A DNA stretch of 64,000 bases from Anaerostipes butyraticus. GTDB lineage: Bacteria > Bacillota > Clostridia > Lachnospirales > Lachnospiraceae. The notes below the pieces were generated by a model that had not been told where the DNA came from, made no database searches, and was given only the letters and a program-made list of their open reading frames with translations. Both the position numbers and the translations under genes were made by a program. The stretch is from the NCBI RefSeq assembly GCF_016586355.1, contig NZ_BLYI01000047.1, positions 149,211 through 213,210 on the forward strand. The letters are read 5' to 3'. Of the stretch, positions 16,762-24,933 are shown one piece after another; the first letter of the stretch is position 1; every line of letters starts with the position of its first letter.

Positions 16762-17184
16762 TTATCTTAGCAGCGGCAGACTTCCTGTAAGTTGATTGAT
16801 TTTCTTTTTAGAACCGCAGATGGCAAGTCCAAAGTACTGCAGCGTATTTTCGGATGTTTTTCTCATTTTATCGGTAAATTCATCATAGGTTTTGCAGCTC
16901 TGAGCCAGATCGGAAAAGTCAACCACGGTTAAATCCTGAAAGCCGGGCTGATGGAGTTTTTCACGGATTGTTTTGATGGTTTCCGGTGAACCTTTTAGGA
17001 CTGGCACGGGAAACGTGATGATGCCGAGATGCTCATTTCCGCTTTGGTCTGTGACATTTTGACCTACCACTTCCGGCATTTCCCTGCCTAAAGTAATCCC
17101 CATAATAGCCGCTGTATTTGCAATAATGCCAAGCGGCAGATTTTCATCAATGATCATGACACATTTTTTGTTTTGTAAACTCAT
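16762..17184 (-). CDS. DUF2000 family protein
   Basis: A 140-residue cytosolic protein that matches DUF2000, a family with a peptidyl-tRNA hydrolase-like fold and unknown function; the N-terminal pattern KCVMIIDENLPLGIIANTAA with GREMPEVVG is typical. The ATG at 17184 follows AGGAGG by nine bases. The frame is open for another 52 codons upstream, but that extension has no ribosome site and an unlikely composition. It is convergent with the AbiE debris. Confidence 0.8.
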   Translation of the reverse strand: MSLQNKKCVMIIDENLPLGIIANTAAIMGITLGREMPEVVGQNVTDQSGNEHLGIITFPVPVLKGSPETIKTIREKLHQPGFQDLTVVDFSDLAQSCKTYDEFTDKMRKTSENTLQYFGLAICGSKKKINQLTGSLPLLR

Positions 17185-17307
17185 TTCAGATTTCCTCCTG
17201 CTTTCTGTGAATGTCTTTGTATATGTTTTTGCTCTGTGATATTCATTGTAGCATCGAAAAATAAAAAAGGCTTGTAAGATATCCTCATTTTTTAAGAGAT
17301 GCTGTGA

Positions 17308-17513
17308 AGAAGAAAGCCCCAAATATCGTACCGGAAACAAGAAAGGAAGCAGCAGGATTTATACCAGGGATTCAGCAAGTATATTGACATGATGTCAAAA
17401 ACATCGTATTCTAAAAACAGACAAGTTGTTTCATCTTTTAAAATGATGAAAATGAAAAACAGTGAGCGGCTGTTTTCTGCTCCCAGGCAGAATCCGGGAG
17501 ACGAGGATATTTA
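17308..17513 (+). other. Intergenic stretch with a possible gene remnant
   Basis: The 372-base gap 17185-17556 has no complete gene. From 17308 to TAA at 17513 one plus-strand frame stays open for 68 codons without a convincing start, giving a Lys/Gln-rich product that contains DLYQGFSKYIDMMSK. This could be the 3' end of a lost gene; no family is recognised. Confidence 0.25.
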
Positions 17514-17556
17514 AAAAGAATCATTGTCACAAATTTAAGAAAGTGAGGAAAGTACT

Positions 17557-17889
17557 ATGAGCATCACAATGAATTTGTATTATACAGGAAAAGACGGAAA
17601 TGCGCGTAAGTTTGCTGAGGAAATGGAGCAAAGCGGAACGGCTGCATTAATCCGTGCAGAAGATGGAAATGAAAAATATGACTATTTTTTCCCAATGAGC
17701 GATCCGGAAACAGTTCTGCTGATTGACAGCTGGAAAGATCAGGAATCCATCGATGTTCATCATGCCTCACCTATGATGAATACGATTGCGGAGCTTCGGG
17801 AAAAATACGATCTGCATATGAGAGCGGAACGATATATTTCTGACGATGAGAGCATCTCTGATGCAGATAAAAAATTTATCAAAAAGTAA
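17557..17889 (+). CDS. Antibiotic biosynthesis monooxygenase (ABM/YgiN-like) domain protein
   Basis: A 110-residue single-domain dimeric alpha-beta barrel of the ABM family. The pattern from ALIRAEDGNEKYDYFFPMSDPETVLLIDSW through DVHHASPMM is typical of YgiN-type putative quinol monooxygenases. These cofactor-free enzymes act on quinols or similar aromatics in the cytosol; here the substrate is unknown and, in an anaerobe, a reductive or detoxifying role is possible. Ribosome site GTGAGG precedes the ATG. A terminator follows. Confidence 0.82.
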   Translation: MSITMNLYYTGKDGNARKFAEEMEQSGTAALIRAEDGNEKYDYFFPMSDPETVLLIDSWKDQESIDVHHASPMMNTIAELREKYDLHMRAERYISDDESISDADKKFIKK

Positions 17890-17960
17890 GCAAAAGAAGC
17901 AGCTGGTGGTTTTGGAAAGAACTCTACAGAAGCTGCTGTCATGAAATTTTCCCAATATAG

Positions 17961-17993
17961 AAAAAAGGCGTCAAAAGTTTTGGCGCCTTTTTT
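17961..17993 (+). terminator. Terminator after the ABM-domain gene
   Basis: AAAAAAGGCG and CGCCTTTTTT with an inner CAAAA/TTTTG form an almost perfect stem. It can serve both strands, including the convergent EFR1 gene. Confidence 0.9.
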
Positions 17994-18046
17994 GGGGGGA
18001 AAATGTCACTTTTATTCATTTAATATGTCTATGAGAATATCTTGTC

Positions 18047-18808
18047 TTAAAGATACAGTTCACATTCTTTTCTTTCAGAACATACTTTTTTCAGCATGGC
18101 GTTAACGCCGGCAAGCATAACGCCGTTGATCTTTCGTGCAGAGTGAGGACAGACGGAAATGCAGCGCATGCAGGAGATGCAGGCCTTGCTGTCGGTCTTT
18201 TTAGGATTTGTTTTGTCAATGGCCTGAACCGGGCATTTTTCAGCGCAGATTCCGCATTTGACACAGTCTTTGGAAGGTTTTGGAACCATGCCGGAGCCGC
18301 CTCTTTTCTTATATGGACGATTGCCGGGAATGGATGGCTCGTCAATATTGCCGGAAGAGATTTTTTCACGGAGCTGTCCGGCAAATTCTTTTAACTGTGT
18401 CTCATCTTCGGAATCCGGACGACCTGCGGCGAACTGGCGGGCGATGGAATGTTCTGCAATGGCTGCGACAGCGGATATCACACGGAATCCTGCCTGTTTT
18501 GCAGTATCCTGCAGTTCAGCCAGAGTATCTTCATATGCGCGGTTTCCATATACACATACAAGAACGGCTTTCGCTCCGTTTCCATTTATAGAAGCAAGGC
18601 GGCTGACTGCCGGTTCCGGAACCCTTCCGCCGTAAGATGGTACAGCGATGACAGCAGTATCATCATCAGAAAGAGAGATATCGGAAAAATCTTGCTTGCT
18701 GTCAGTCAGATCAATCGGATGGATTTCAGAACTTAGTTCATTGCTTAAAATATCAGCTGCTTTTTTTGTTCCGCCGGTAGGGCTGAAACAGATTTCATAA
18801 AATTTCAT
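18047..18808 (-). CDS. EFR1-type protein: flavodoxin fold fused to two [4Fe-4S] clusters
   Basis: A 253-residue electron-transfer protein. Residues about 1-150 form a flavodoxin-like domain (FSPTGGTKKAAD is the FMN phosphate loop), and the C-terminal part carries two ferredoxin motifs, CVKCGICAEKCP and CISCMRCISVCP. EFR1 ferrodoxins are common in Clostridia and probably feed low-potential electrons to unknown acceptors. Start ATG at 18808 follows GGAGG by eight bases; the annotated open frame begins five codons earlier without a ribosome site. It diverges from the Rrf2 regulator and shares the twin dyad between them, so Rrf2 control is likely. Confidence 0.92.
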   Translation of the reverse strand: MKFYEICFSPTGGTKKAADILSNELSSEIHPIDLTDSKQDFSDISLSDDDTAVIAVPSYGGRVPEPAVSRLASINGNGAKAVLVCVYGNRAYEDTLAELQDTAKQAGFRVISAVAAIAEHSIARQFAAGRPDSEDETQLKEFAGQLREKISSGNIDEPSIPGNRPYKKRGGSGMVPKPSKDCVKCGICAEKCPVQAIDKTNPKKTDSKACISCMRCISVCPHSARKINGVMLAGVNAMLKKVCSERKECELYL

Positions 18809-18902
18809 TTTGTGTTCCTCCAATCATTTTGATTCCGTTCTGGAAAGGACAGAGCTGCAGGCTTTTGCTTGCAATCCTTTTACAGACCATGTAAAATGTG
18901 AA

Positions 18903-18971
18903 GATGTAAAATAAAAAATTACATCTCTTGTCAGAATATCACCAAAATGATGTAAAGTCAAGATTTACATC
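18903..18971. promoter_or_regulatory. Twin dyad operators between the EFR1 and Rrf2 genes
   Basis: GATGTAAA-N8-TTACATC (18903-18925) and GATGTAAA-N7-TTTACATC (18949-18971) are two copies of the same inverted repeat, 46 bases apart. Their position in a divergent promoter region next to an Rrf2-family gene makes them the likely Rrf2 binding sites. Confidence 0.8.
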
Positions 18972-19006
18972 TAATGAGCTGAGAGAGATCGTGAAAGGGT
19001 GATACA

Positions 19007-19477
19007 ATGCAGATCAGCATGAAGTGTTCAGTGGCAGTACACTGTTTGATTTTTATATATGAAGCAAAAGGAAGAGCCAGAGTGACAAGTACACTGCTGG
19101 CACAGAGCACCGGATGTAATCCGGTCATAATTCGAAATATACTTAGTGCATTGAAAAAAGCAGGGATGATTTCAGTCGCGCGTGGTCCTGGAGGGGCAGA
19201 ACTGCTTAAAGAACCATCTGAAATTACTTTGTATATGATTTATGATGCGATGGAACCAGAGGGGCTTTCTTCTCTGATCGGGATTCATTCCTGTGAAGAC
19301 CGAAAATGTCCGGTAGCGAAAAATATTCGATTTGTACTGCAGGATCCTTATCAGAAAATAGAAGATTCTATCCGGCAGACCATGGAAGGCATCACTCTGG
19401 AGTCCATGATTGAAGAATTCCATAAAAGAGTGAATCCTGTTGATTATGAACCGCAGGATGGCAGTTCTTTTTCATAA
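19007..19477 (+). CDS. Rrf2-family transcriptional regulator
   Basis: A 156-residue winged-helix repressor/sensor. The N-terminal helix-turn-helix runs over about 1-65 (MQISMKCSVAVHCL, then GCNPVIIRNILSALKKAGMI). The family's effector loop is HSCEDRKCPV with Cys96 and Cys101; the three-Cys Fe-S set of IscR is not complete, so either two Cys plus another ligand hold a cluster or they sense redox as a thiol pair. It faces the EFR1 ferrodoxin gene across two inverted repeats, which suggests that it controls that gene and itself in response to redox state. Confidence 0.9.
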   Translation: MQISMKCSVAVHCLIFIYEAKGRARVTSTLLAQSTGCNPVIIRNILSALKKAGMISVARGPGGAELLKEPSEITLYMIYDAMEPEGLSSLIGIHSCEDRKCPVAKNIRFVLQDPYQKIEDSIRQTMEGITLESMIEEFHKRVNPVDYEPQDGSSFS

Positions 19478-19604
19478 ATTTCTGCATATCATAGGAGTGT
19501 TTCGGGGGATAATATGATATTAGAATCATGCTTTGACGAAAGGCTGAGATATTGAAAGTCAGAGAAAAAAAGCGACAAAAACAGACATTTTTTTCTATTT
19601 CTAC

Positions 19605-19634
19605 TTGCCAGTACAAGACAAATATCGCTATACT
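19605..19634 (+). promoter_or_regulatory. Promoter of the PAP2 gene
   Basis: TTGCCA (19605-19610) and TATACT (19629-19634), spacer 18. Ribosome site AAAGGAG follows before the ATG at 19676. Confidence 0.6.
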
Positions 19635-19675
19635 TAGAGAAGATAAAAATGGGGTAGTGAAAAAGGAGAATTGTC

Positions 19676-20392
19676 ATGAGCATAAATGGTTTGTGGAAGA
19701 AAAAAAGGATATGGGTCATTCCCGTTTACGGCTTTTTTTATATGGCGGCCTTTGTTTTTCTGGAGAATAACAGCAGTGCTAAGCTGCATATGATTCATTC
19801 AGTCATTGATGATCAGATACCATTTTGTGAATATTTTATTATTCCTTACCTGATGTGGTTTTTATATATTACCTGCGTGATCTGCTATTTTGCCTTTGGG
19901 AAGAGAAGCAGTAAAGAATATTATCAGCTGCTTGTTTCATTAGGAACCGGAATGACGGTATTTATCATTACCTGTTTTGTGTATCCCAATGGGCAGGCAT
20001 TACGGCCGGAACTGACGGGAGACGGAATTTTTATCAAGCTGGTGGAAATGCTGTATCATATGGATACGCCGACGAATGTCCTTCCAAGTATGCATGTCTT
20101 CTGTTCTTCCGCATGCTGGCTTGCGTTGTATGAACATACCAGAGGAAGAATAGAAAAACAGAAAGATAACAGGAAATTAAAACAGCAGAAAGCGGGACTT
20201 GCAGGAGCCGGAGTGCTGACGGCAGCCATCATTTTATCAACGGTATTCTTAAAGCAGCATAGTGTGATTGATGTAGCATCAGCAGTTTTGTTAAATATCA
20301 TATGCTATCAGCTGTATTATAAAATTATACCAGTACGTTATAAAAAGCGGGTGCTGTCAGGAGAACGGGAAGAATCCGTTTCTTATTTTTAA
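19676..20392 (+). CDS. PAP2-superfamily membrane phosphatase
   Basis: A 238-residue polytopic protein with about five or six membrane segments. LPSMHV (second PAP2 signature with catalytic His) and KQHSVIDVASA (third signature, His and Asp) are clear; the first KxxxxxxRP-like signature is degenerate (GQALRPE). The type resembles the Aur1/Ipt1-related inositolphosphotransferase branch. It probably removes phosphate from a lipid phosphate on the outer membrane face; substrate unknown. Confidence 0.85.
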   Translation: MSINGLWKKKRIWVIPVYGFFYMAAFVFLENNSSAKLHMIHSVIDDQIPFCEYFIIPYLMWFLYITCVICYFAFGKRSSKEYYQLLVSLGTGMTVFIITCFVYPNGQALRPELTGDGIFIKLVEMLYHMDTPTNVLPSMHVFCSSACWLALYEHTRGRIEKQKDNRKLKQQKAGLAGAGVLTAAIILSTVFLKQHSVIDVASAVLLNIICYQLYYKIIPVRYKKRVLSGEREESVSYF

Positions 20393-20439
20393 GGTGTCTG
20401 CGGGGCAGCGGAAAAATGAATCAAAACAGAGATAGACAA

Positions 20440-20464
20440 GGAGAGGATGAAGTCCTCTCCTTTT
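20440..20464 (+). terminator. Terminator after the PAP2 gene
   Basis: GGAGAGGA and TCCTCTCC are exact inverses around a five-base loop, followed by TTTT. Confidence 0.85.
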
Positions 20465-20528
20465 ATATTGCAAATTATGTACAGGTTTACGCTTATAGTA
20501 TAATCCTTATTGATTTGTCAGATTCAGG

Positions 20529-20559
20529 TTGACCTGAAGTGAAGTTTAAGTGTTAAAAT
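20529..20559 (+). promoter_or_regulatory. MerR-type promoter with 19-base spacer before the DUF362 gene
   Basis: TTGACC (20529-20534) and TAAAAT (20554-20559) are separated by 19 bases that hold an imperfect dyad (CTGAAGT..AGTTTAAG). The long spacer filled by a dyad is the hallmark of promoters switched on by MerR-family activators; this pattern resembles NmlR/AdhR-type sites. No MerR gene lies in the window. Confidence 0.55.
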
Positions 20560-20600
20560 GATAATATAGCAATTGAAATCATGAAGAGGAGGGAATTAGC

Positions 20601-21608
20601 ATGTGTGATAAAAAGATAGTTCCGGGAACCGGAGGAGAACATTATATCCCATACGAAGAGCGTACAGGAAATGAGTCTATCGTATATTTTACAAGAGATT
20701 TATCTGCTGAGGGATTAAAGAAAATTTATAAAAGAGTCAGTGCGGATCTCTCTGGCAAAGTAGGAATCAAACTTCATACGGGAGAGAAAAATGGACCGAA
20801 TATTATTCCGAGGGAATGGGTGAAAGAATTAATTCAGGATGAACTCCCGGATGCTTCCATTATTGAAACAAATACCTATTATGAAGGTGACCGTTATACG
20901 ACAGAACAGCACAGAGAAACACTGAAAGTCAACGGCTGGACCTTCTGTCCTGTGGATATCATGGACGAAGACGGTACGGCAATGCTGCCGGTAAAAGGCG
21001 GAAAATGGTTTTCTGAAATGTCTGTCGGAAAGAATCTGTTAAATTACGATTCCATGCTGGCGCTGACTCATTTTAAAGGTCATACCCAGGGTGGTTTCGG
21101 CGGATCCAACAAAAATATCGGAATCGGATGCGCAGATGGAAGAATCGGAAAGAAAATGATCCACACAACGCCGGGTTCTGATGATATGTGGGATATCAAG
21201 ACGGAAGAATTCATGGAAAGGATGACAGAATCTACCAAAGCATCCATTGATCATTTCGGAAAACAGGTAACCTATATTAATGTAATGCGCAACATGTCTG
21301 TATCCTGCGACTGTGAGGGATGCGCTGCCATGCCGGTGGTAACGCCGAATATTGGAATCACTGCATCCACAGATATCCTTGCGGTAGATCAGGCGTCTGT
21401 TGATCTTGTATATGCGCTGAAAGAAGAGGATCACAAAGATCTGGTAGAGCGTATGGAAACCCGTCATGGCCTTCGTCAGCTCACTTATATGAAAGAGCTG
21501 AAGATGGGAAATGACAAATATATCCTGATCGACATTGATAACAATGATGCCCGCATCACCCTGGAAGACGCGGTAAAAGATGTAAAACCATTTGCAGATG
21601 AAAAATAA
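20601..21608 (+). CDS. DUF362 domain protein
   Basis: A 335-residue cytosolic protein of the DUF362 family. The central motif region HFKGHTQGGFGGSNKNIGIG followed by a short Cys cluster (SCDCEGCAAM) and AVDQASVDLV is characteristic. Many relatives carry a C-terminal ferredoxin; this one does not, but the internal cysteines could bind a cluster. Function is unknown; such proteins often sit next to oxidoreductases, as here. Ribosome site GAGGAGGG precedes the ATG. Its promoter has the spacing of a MerR-activated gene. Confidence 0.85.
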   Translation: MCDKKIVPGTGGEHYIPYEERTGNESIVYFTRDLSAEGLKKIYKRVSADLSGKVGIKLHTGEKNGPNIIPREWVKELIQDELPDASIIETNTYYEGDRYTTEQHRETLKVNGWTFCPVDIMDEDGTAMLPVKGGKWFSEMSVGKNLLNYDSMLALTHFKGHTQGGFGGSNKNIGIGCADGRIGKKMIHTTPGSDDMWDIKTEEFMERMTESTKASIDHFGKQVTYINVMRNMSVSCDCEGCAAMPVVTPNIGITASTDILAVDQASVDLVYALKEEDHKDLVERMETRHGLRQLTYMKELKMGNDKYILIDIDNNDARITLEDAVKDVKPFADEK

Positions 21609-21630
21609 AGCCTGATCAGGCAGAAGAAAA

Positions 21631-21668
21631 AGAACTTCAGGACACAAGACCTGAAGTTCTTTTTTTTC
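21631..21668. terminator. Bidirectional terminator between the DUF362 and FMN reductase genes
   Basis: AAGAACTTCAGG and CCTGAAGTTCTT are exact inverses, with A-run and T-run on the two sides. It overlaps the 3' end region of the convergent gene. Confidence 0.9.
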
Positions 21669-22236
21669 ATTTCCTTAATAAATTTAATAGAAACGCCATA
21701 TTCTGCCCTAGATTTTTCATGTTTGCCAAACCTTCGGAATCCGCGTTTACATCACCAGGCATCTGTCCGTAAGCTATGTTCCAGTAAGTGGAATCAGGAA
21801 GAATCATTTCGTGATTCAGGAAAAAATGATTCATGGCATCGACCGCCTGGAGTCCGCCTCCTCTGCGGACTGCTGCGACAGCGGCGCCTGCTTTATGAGA
21901 CAGCAGACCAGGATTCATATCGGCTGCGACGGCTGAGCGCTCCAGAAGTGCCTGCATGGCAGAAGAAATATTGGCTGAATAAACGGGAGAGCCAAGCAGA
22001 ATGCCGTCAGATGCTTTCATTTTTTCAAAAATATCATAGAAGTCATCATTTTTATGAAAGCAGTTCTTTTGACCGCTGCAGGCCCAGCATGCTCTGCAGG
22101 GCTCTATTTTATGTTCGGAAAGCTGGATCATTTCTGTTTCAAATCCTTCTTCCTGTAATACATCCAATACCTGCTGAATGAGAATTGCTGTGTTTCCGTT
22201 TTTTCTGGCGCTTCCGTTAATTGCGAGAACTTTTAT
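21667..22236 (-). CDS. NADPH-dependent FMN reductase/iron-sulfur flavoprotein-like, with ATA in the start position
   Basis: The protein matches the flavodoxin-like FMN reductase family with the loop PCRACWACSGQKNC and GSPVYSANISSAMQALLER. The conserved family N-terminus (KVLAINGSARKNGNT, the FMN-phosphate loop) is encoded in frame upstream of the first ATG (22167). Only ATA (22236-22234) lies at the right place: six bases after AAAGGAGG and directly after an in-frame TAA. Starting at 22167 would delete the FMN loop and 23 residues. So either ATA is used as a rare start, or ATG has mutated and the gene is weak or dead, or this is a sequencing error. With the ATA start the protein has 189 residues. 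Confidence 0.8.
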   Translation of the reverse strand: MKVLAINGSARKNGNTAILIQQVLDVLQEEGFETEMIQLSEHKIEPCRACWACSGQKNCFHKNDDFYDIFEKMKASDGILLGSPVYSANISSAMQALLERSAVAADMNPGLLSHKAGAAVAAVRRGGGLQAVDAMNHFFLNHEMILPDSTYWNIAYGQMPGDVNADSEGLANMKNLGQNMAFLLNLLRK

Positions 22237-22250
22237 TTATTTCCTCCTTT

Positions 22251-23195
22251 TTAATACCAGTCATGTTTTTCACCGCGGTCCAGGTCATGGATCTGCATCA
22301 TTTCATCATCGGTTAGTTCAAAATCAAAAAGTTCTGTGTTTTCTTTGATGTGCTCTGGATTACTTGATCCGGGAATTACAACAACGCCTTTCTGCAGATT
22401 CCATCGAAGGATTACCTGGGCAGAAGATTTATCGTGGTGTTCTGCAATTTTTGATATAACCGGATCGTTCAGAAGTTCCTGAGTATGGCCTCTGCCGCCA
22501 AGAGGATACCATCCCTGTACCGTGATGCCATGTTCCTGGATATATGGAATAACATCATTTTCCTGATAATATGGATGGATTTCATTCTGTACCAGGGCAG
22601 GAACGGTATCAACCTGAGGAAGAAATTCTTCCAGTTCTTCTATATACCAGTTCGACAGACCAATGGAATGAATTTTTCCTTCCTTAACTGCTTTTTCCAT
22701 GGCTTTGTAAGCTTTTACATCTCCATTCCCGGGATGATGCAGGAGCATCATATCAATATATCCAAGGTCAAGCTGATCTAAGGCCTCTTCGATGGCGGCT
22801 TCCGGATCGGAAAACTGATCCGGATAAAGTTTGGTGATGATAAAGATTTCCTTTCGGGGAACGTCAGATGACCGTACTGCTTCACCTATTTCCTTTTCAT
22901 TTCCGTATGCATGAGCGGTATCAATCAGCCGGACGCCATTATTTAATGCGGCTGTAACGGAAGTTTTGCATTCCTTACCATGCAGGCTGTAAGTGCCCAG
23001 ACCGTATACAGGCATTTGATAGCCGCTGTTAAGTGTTACGGTTTTAGAATCAAAATTAAAATTTCCTGGAGTTTCTGATGTCTGTCTGGATGCTGTCGAT
23101 GAGGAGTCTGAGGATTTTTTCGTTTTTTCCTGACTGCATGCAGACAGAATGAATAAAAAAGAAAAAGTAATCAGAAGCAGAGTCAGTTTTTTCAT
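22251..23195 (-). CDS. Aldo/keto reductase made as a lipoprotein
   Basis: A 314-residue protein. Residues 1-19 are a lipoprotein signal with lipobox LSAC and lipidated Cys20, then a Ser/Thr-rich linker to about 50. The remainder is a complete aldo/keto reductase barrel of the AKR5/2,5-diketogluconate reductase type with the catalytic tetrad Asp92, Tyr97, Lys122 and His153 and the NADPH-loop pattern IPGSSNPEHIKEN. Such enzymes are normally cytosolic because they need NADPH; here the sequence predicts anchoring outside the membrane. RBS AAAGGAG lies nine bases before the ATG. The FMN reductase gene follows after 14 bases and the acetyltransferase gene precedes by five, so the three form an operon. 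Confidence 0.9.
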   Translation of the reverse strand: MKKLTLLLITFSFLFILSACSQEKTKKSSDSSSTASRQTSETPGNFNFDSKTVTLNSGYQMPVYGLGTYSLHGKECKTSVTAALNNGVRLIDTAHAYGNEKEIGEAVRSSDVPRKEIFIITKLYPDQFSDPEAAIEEALDQLDLGYIDMMLLHHPGNGDVKAYKAMEKAVKEGKIHSIGLSNWYIEELEEFLPQVDTVPALVQNEIHPYYQENDVIPYIQEHGITVQGWYPLGGRGHTQELLNDPVISKIAEHHDKSSAQVILRWNLQKGVVVIPGSSNPEHIKENTELFDFELTDDEMMQIHDLDRGEKHDWY

Positions 23196-23200
23196 GAGGA

Positions 23201-23773
23201 TCAGCTCCTTTTATCTTTAATTCTGCGAATGACTTTTGCGGGAACTCCTCCGACAACTGTCATAGGAGGAACATCCTTTGTAACAACAGCCCCTGCGCCT
23301 ATGACTGCCCAGTCTCCAATGGTAACGCCGGATAAGATTGTGGCATTGGAACCAATCCATACATGTTTTCCAATGATAATGGGAGCATAATGATTTTTTC
23401 TCATTTTAGAAGGTTCCAGGTCGTGATTGATGGTGGCGAGAACAGCGCTGTGGCCGATCATAGTTCCATCGCCAATGGAAATACCGCCTTGATCCTGAAA
23501 ATGACAGCAGGAATTTATAAACACATCTTTTCCAAAAGTAATATTTTTTCCGAAGTCAGTATAAAAAGGCGGGAACAGCCGGAAACTGTCATCGACCTGT
23601 CTGCCGGTCAGACGGCTCATGATTTTGACGATCTCTTCCGGAGTATGATACCGGGTATTCAGTTCCATTCCAATCTGGATGGCTTCCTGAAATAAAACAT
23701 TCGCATAAGCGCTTCTTTCCGGGTCATATGGTGCGTTTTCTCTGAATCCTTCAATTACATCTTGAACAGTCAA
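23201..23773 (-). CDS. Maltose/galactoside O-acetyltransferase-like protein
   Basis: A 190-residue left-handed beta-helix (hexapeptide repeat) acetyltransferase. The N-terminal maltose acetyltransferase helix pair (about 1-50) is followed by hexapeptide rungs (FGKNITFGKDVFINSCCHF, IGDGTMIGHSAVLATINHD with catalytic His) and the end motif AVVTKDVPPMTVVGGVPAKVIR. It transfers acetyl from acetyl-CoA to a sugar hydroxyl. The start is TTG at 23773, nine bases after AAAGGAGG. First gene of the minus-strand operon, divergent from the LysR gene. Confidence 0.9.
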   Translation of the reverse strand: MTVQDVIEGFRENAPYDPERSAYANVLFQEAIQIGMELNTRYHTPEEIVKIMSRLTGRQVDDSFRLFPPFYTDFGKNITFGKDVFINSCCHFQDQGGISIGDGTMIGHSAVLATINHDLEPSKMRKNHYAPIIIGKHVWIGSNATILSGVTIGDWAVIGAGAVVTKDVPPMTVVGGVPAKVIRRIKDKRS

Positions 23774-23914
23774 AACGAAATTCCTCCTTTTGAATTTTAT
23801 CAGGTAGTTTCATTATAATTGGGGGTATTAGAAATGTAAAATATTTAAAAATTATTTATAGATATTTGAAAAATAAATAACTGAATCTGATATACTAAAA
23901 AAGGAGGAAATAAA

Positions 23915-24790
23915 ATGGAATTACGAGTTTTGCGTTATTTTCTGGAAGTCGCCAGAGAAAAGAATATTACAAAAACAGCACAGAGGCTGCACATTTCCCA
24001 GCCGACGCTATCGCGTCAGTTAAAAAATCTGGAGGAAGAACTGGGAAAGAAATTATTTGTACGCACCAATTACAGTATTAAATTGACAGAAGAAGGACGT
24101 CTGCTTCAAAAGAGAGCAGAAGATATACTAGATATGGTGGATAAGACAGCAGAAAAGATAAAAACTTTGGATGAAATCAATGGAGGAGATATTCGTGTTG
24201 GCTGTGCGGAATCAAACGGTATTCAGTATTTTATCCGAGCGATTAGAAAACTGCAGAAAGAATATCCTTTGATTCGTTATCATTTTTACAGCAGCGGTAC
24301 AGATGCCGTAAATGAAAGACTGGGACAAGGCCTGCTGGATTTTGCGATTATTGTTCAGGAACCAGATGCTGTGAAATATAATTATCTGAAACTGCCTTCG
24401 ATGGACCGCTGGGGCTTGATTATGCGAAAAGACAGTAGTCTGGCAGAGAAGGAATTTATCTGTCTGGAAGATCTGATTCATATTCCTTTGATTCTGTCCC
24501 GGCAGGCTATGGAGGATGAAATGCCAAGATGGTTTGGGGAAGCGCAGGATAAACTGCATATCGTGGCTACATATGATTTGCTGTTCAATGCGTCGGTCAT
24601 GGTTCGTGAAAATTTTGGATATGTATTGGGATTTGACGAACTGATCTATACAGGAAAAGATGGAGAACTGTGTTTTCGGCCGCTGGAGCCTGCCTTGGAA
24701 TCACCTATGTATATTATATGGAAGAAATATCAGACCTTTACTCCCGCTGCAAAATTAGTCATAACAGAATTGAAAAAAGAATTCTTATAA
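23915..24790 (+). CDS. LysR-family transcriptional regulator
   Basis: A 291-residue regulator. The N-terminal winged helix-turn-helix (about 1-60: LRYFLEVAREKNITKTAQRLHISQPTLSRQLKNLEEELG) is standard, followed by a periplasmic-binding-like effector domain (about 90-290). It is divergent from the acetyltransferase-AKR-FMN reductase operon across 141 AT-rich bases, the usual arrangement of LysR proteins with their target operon. A TATACT -10 lies near 23892. The effector is unknown. Confidence 0.92.
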   Translation: MELRVLRYFLEVAREKNITKTAQRLHISQPTLSRQLKNLEEELGKKLFVRTNYSIKLTEEGRLLQKRAEDILDMVDKTAEKIKTLDEINGGDIRVGCAESNGIQYFIRAIRKLQKEYPLIRYHFYSSGTDAVNERLGQGLLDFAIIVQEPDAVKYNYLKLPSMDRWGLIMRKDSSLAEKEFICLEDLIHIPLILSRQAMEDEMPRWFGEAQDKLHIVATYDLLFNASVMVRENFGYVLGFDELIYTGKDGELCFRPLEPALESPMYIIWKKYQTFTPAAKLVITELKKEFL

Positions 24791-24933
24791 AAAAGACAGA
24801 AACCGACTATAAACTATAGGTTATAACTCTTTTAACGAATGGTTTCTTCTTTTGAGAAACAGACAGGAGTAGAATTATGCTGGAAGAGAAGCTGTGTGAA
24901 ACAGCAGTCATAAGAAGATAAGGTGGGAGAAAT

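Noticed and set aside
24877..24921. 13-codon frame with ATG before the flavodoxin gene
   Set aside because: Too short, weak ribosome site, and no terminator or stalling pattern that would make it a leader peptide.
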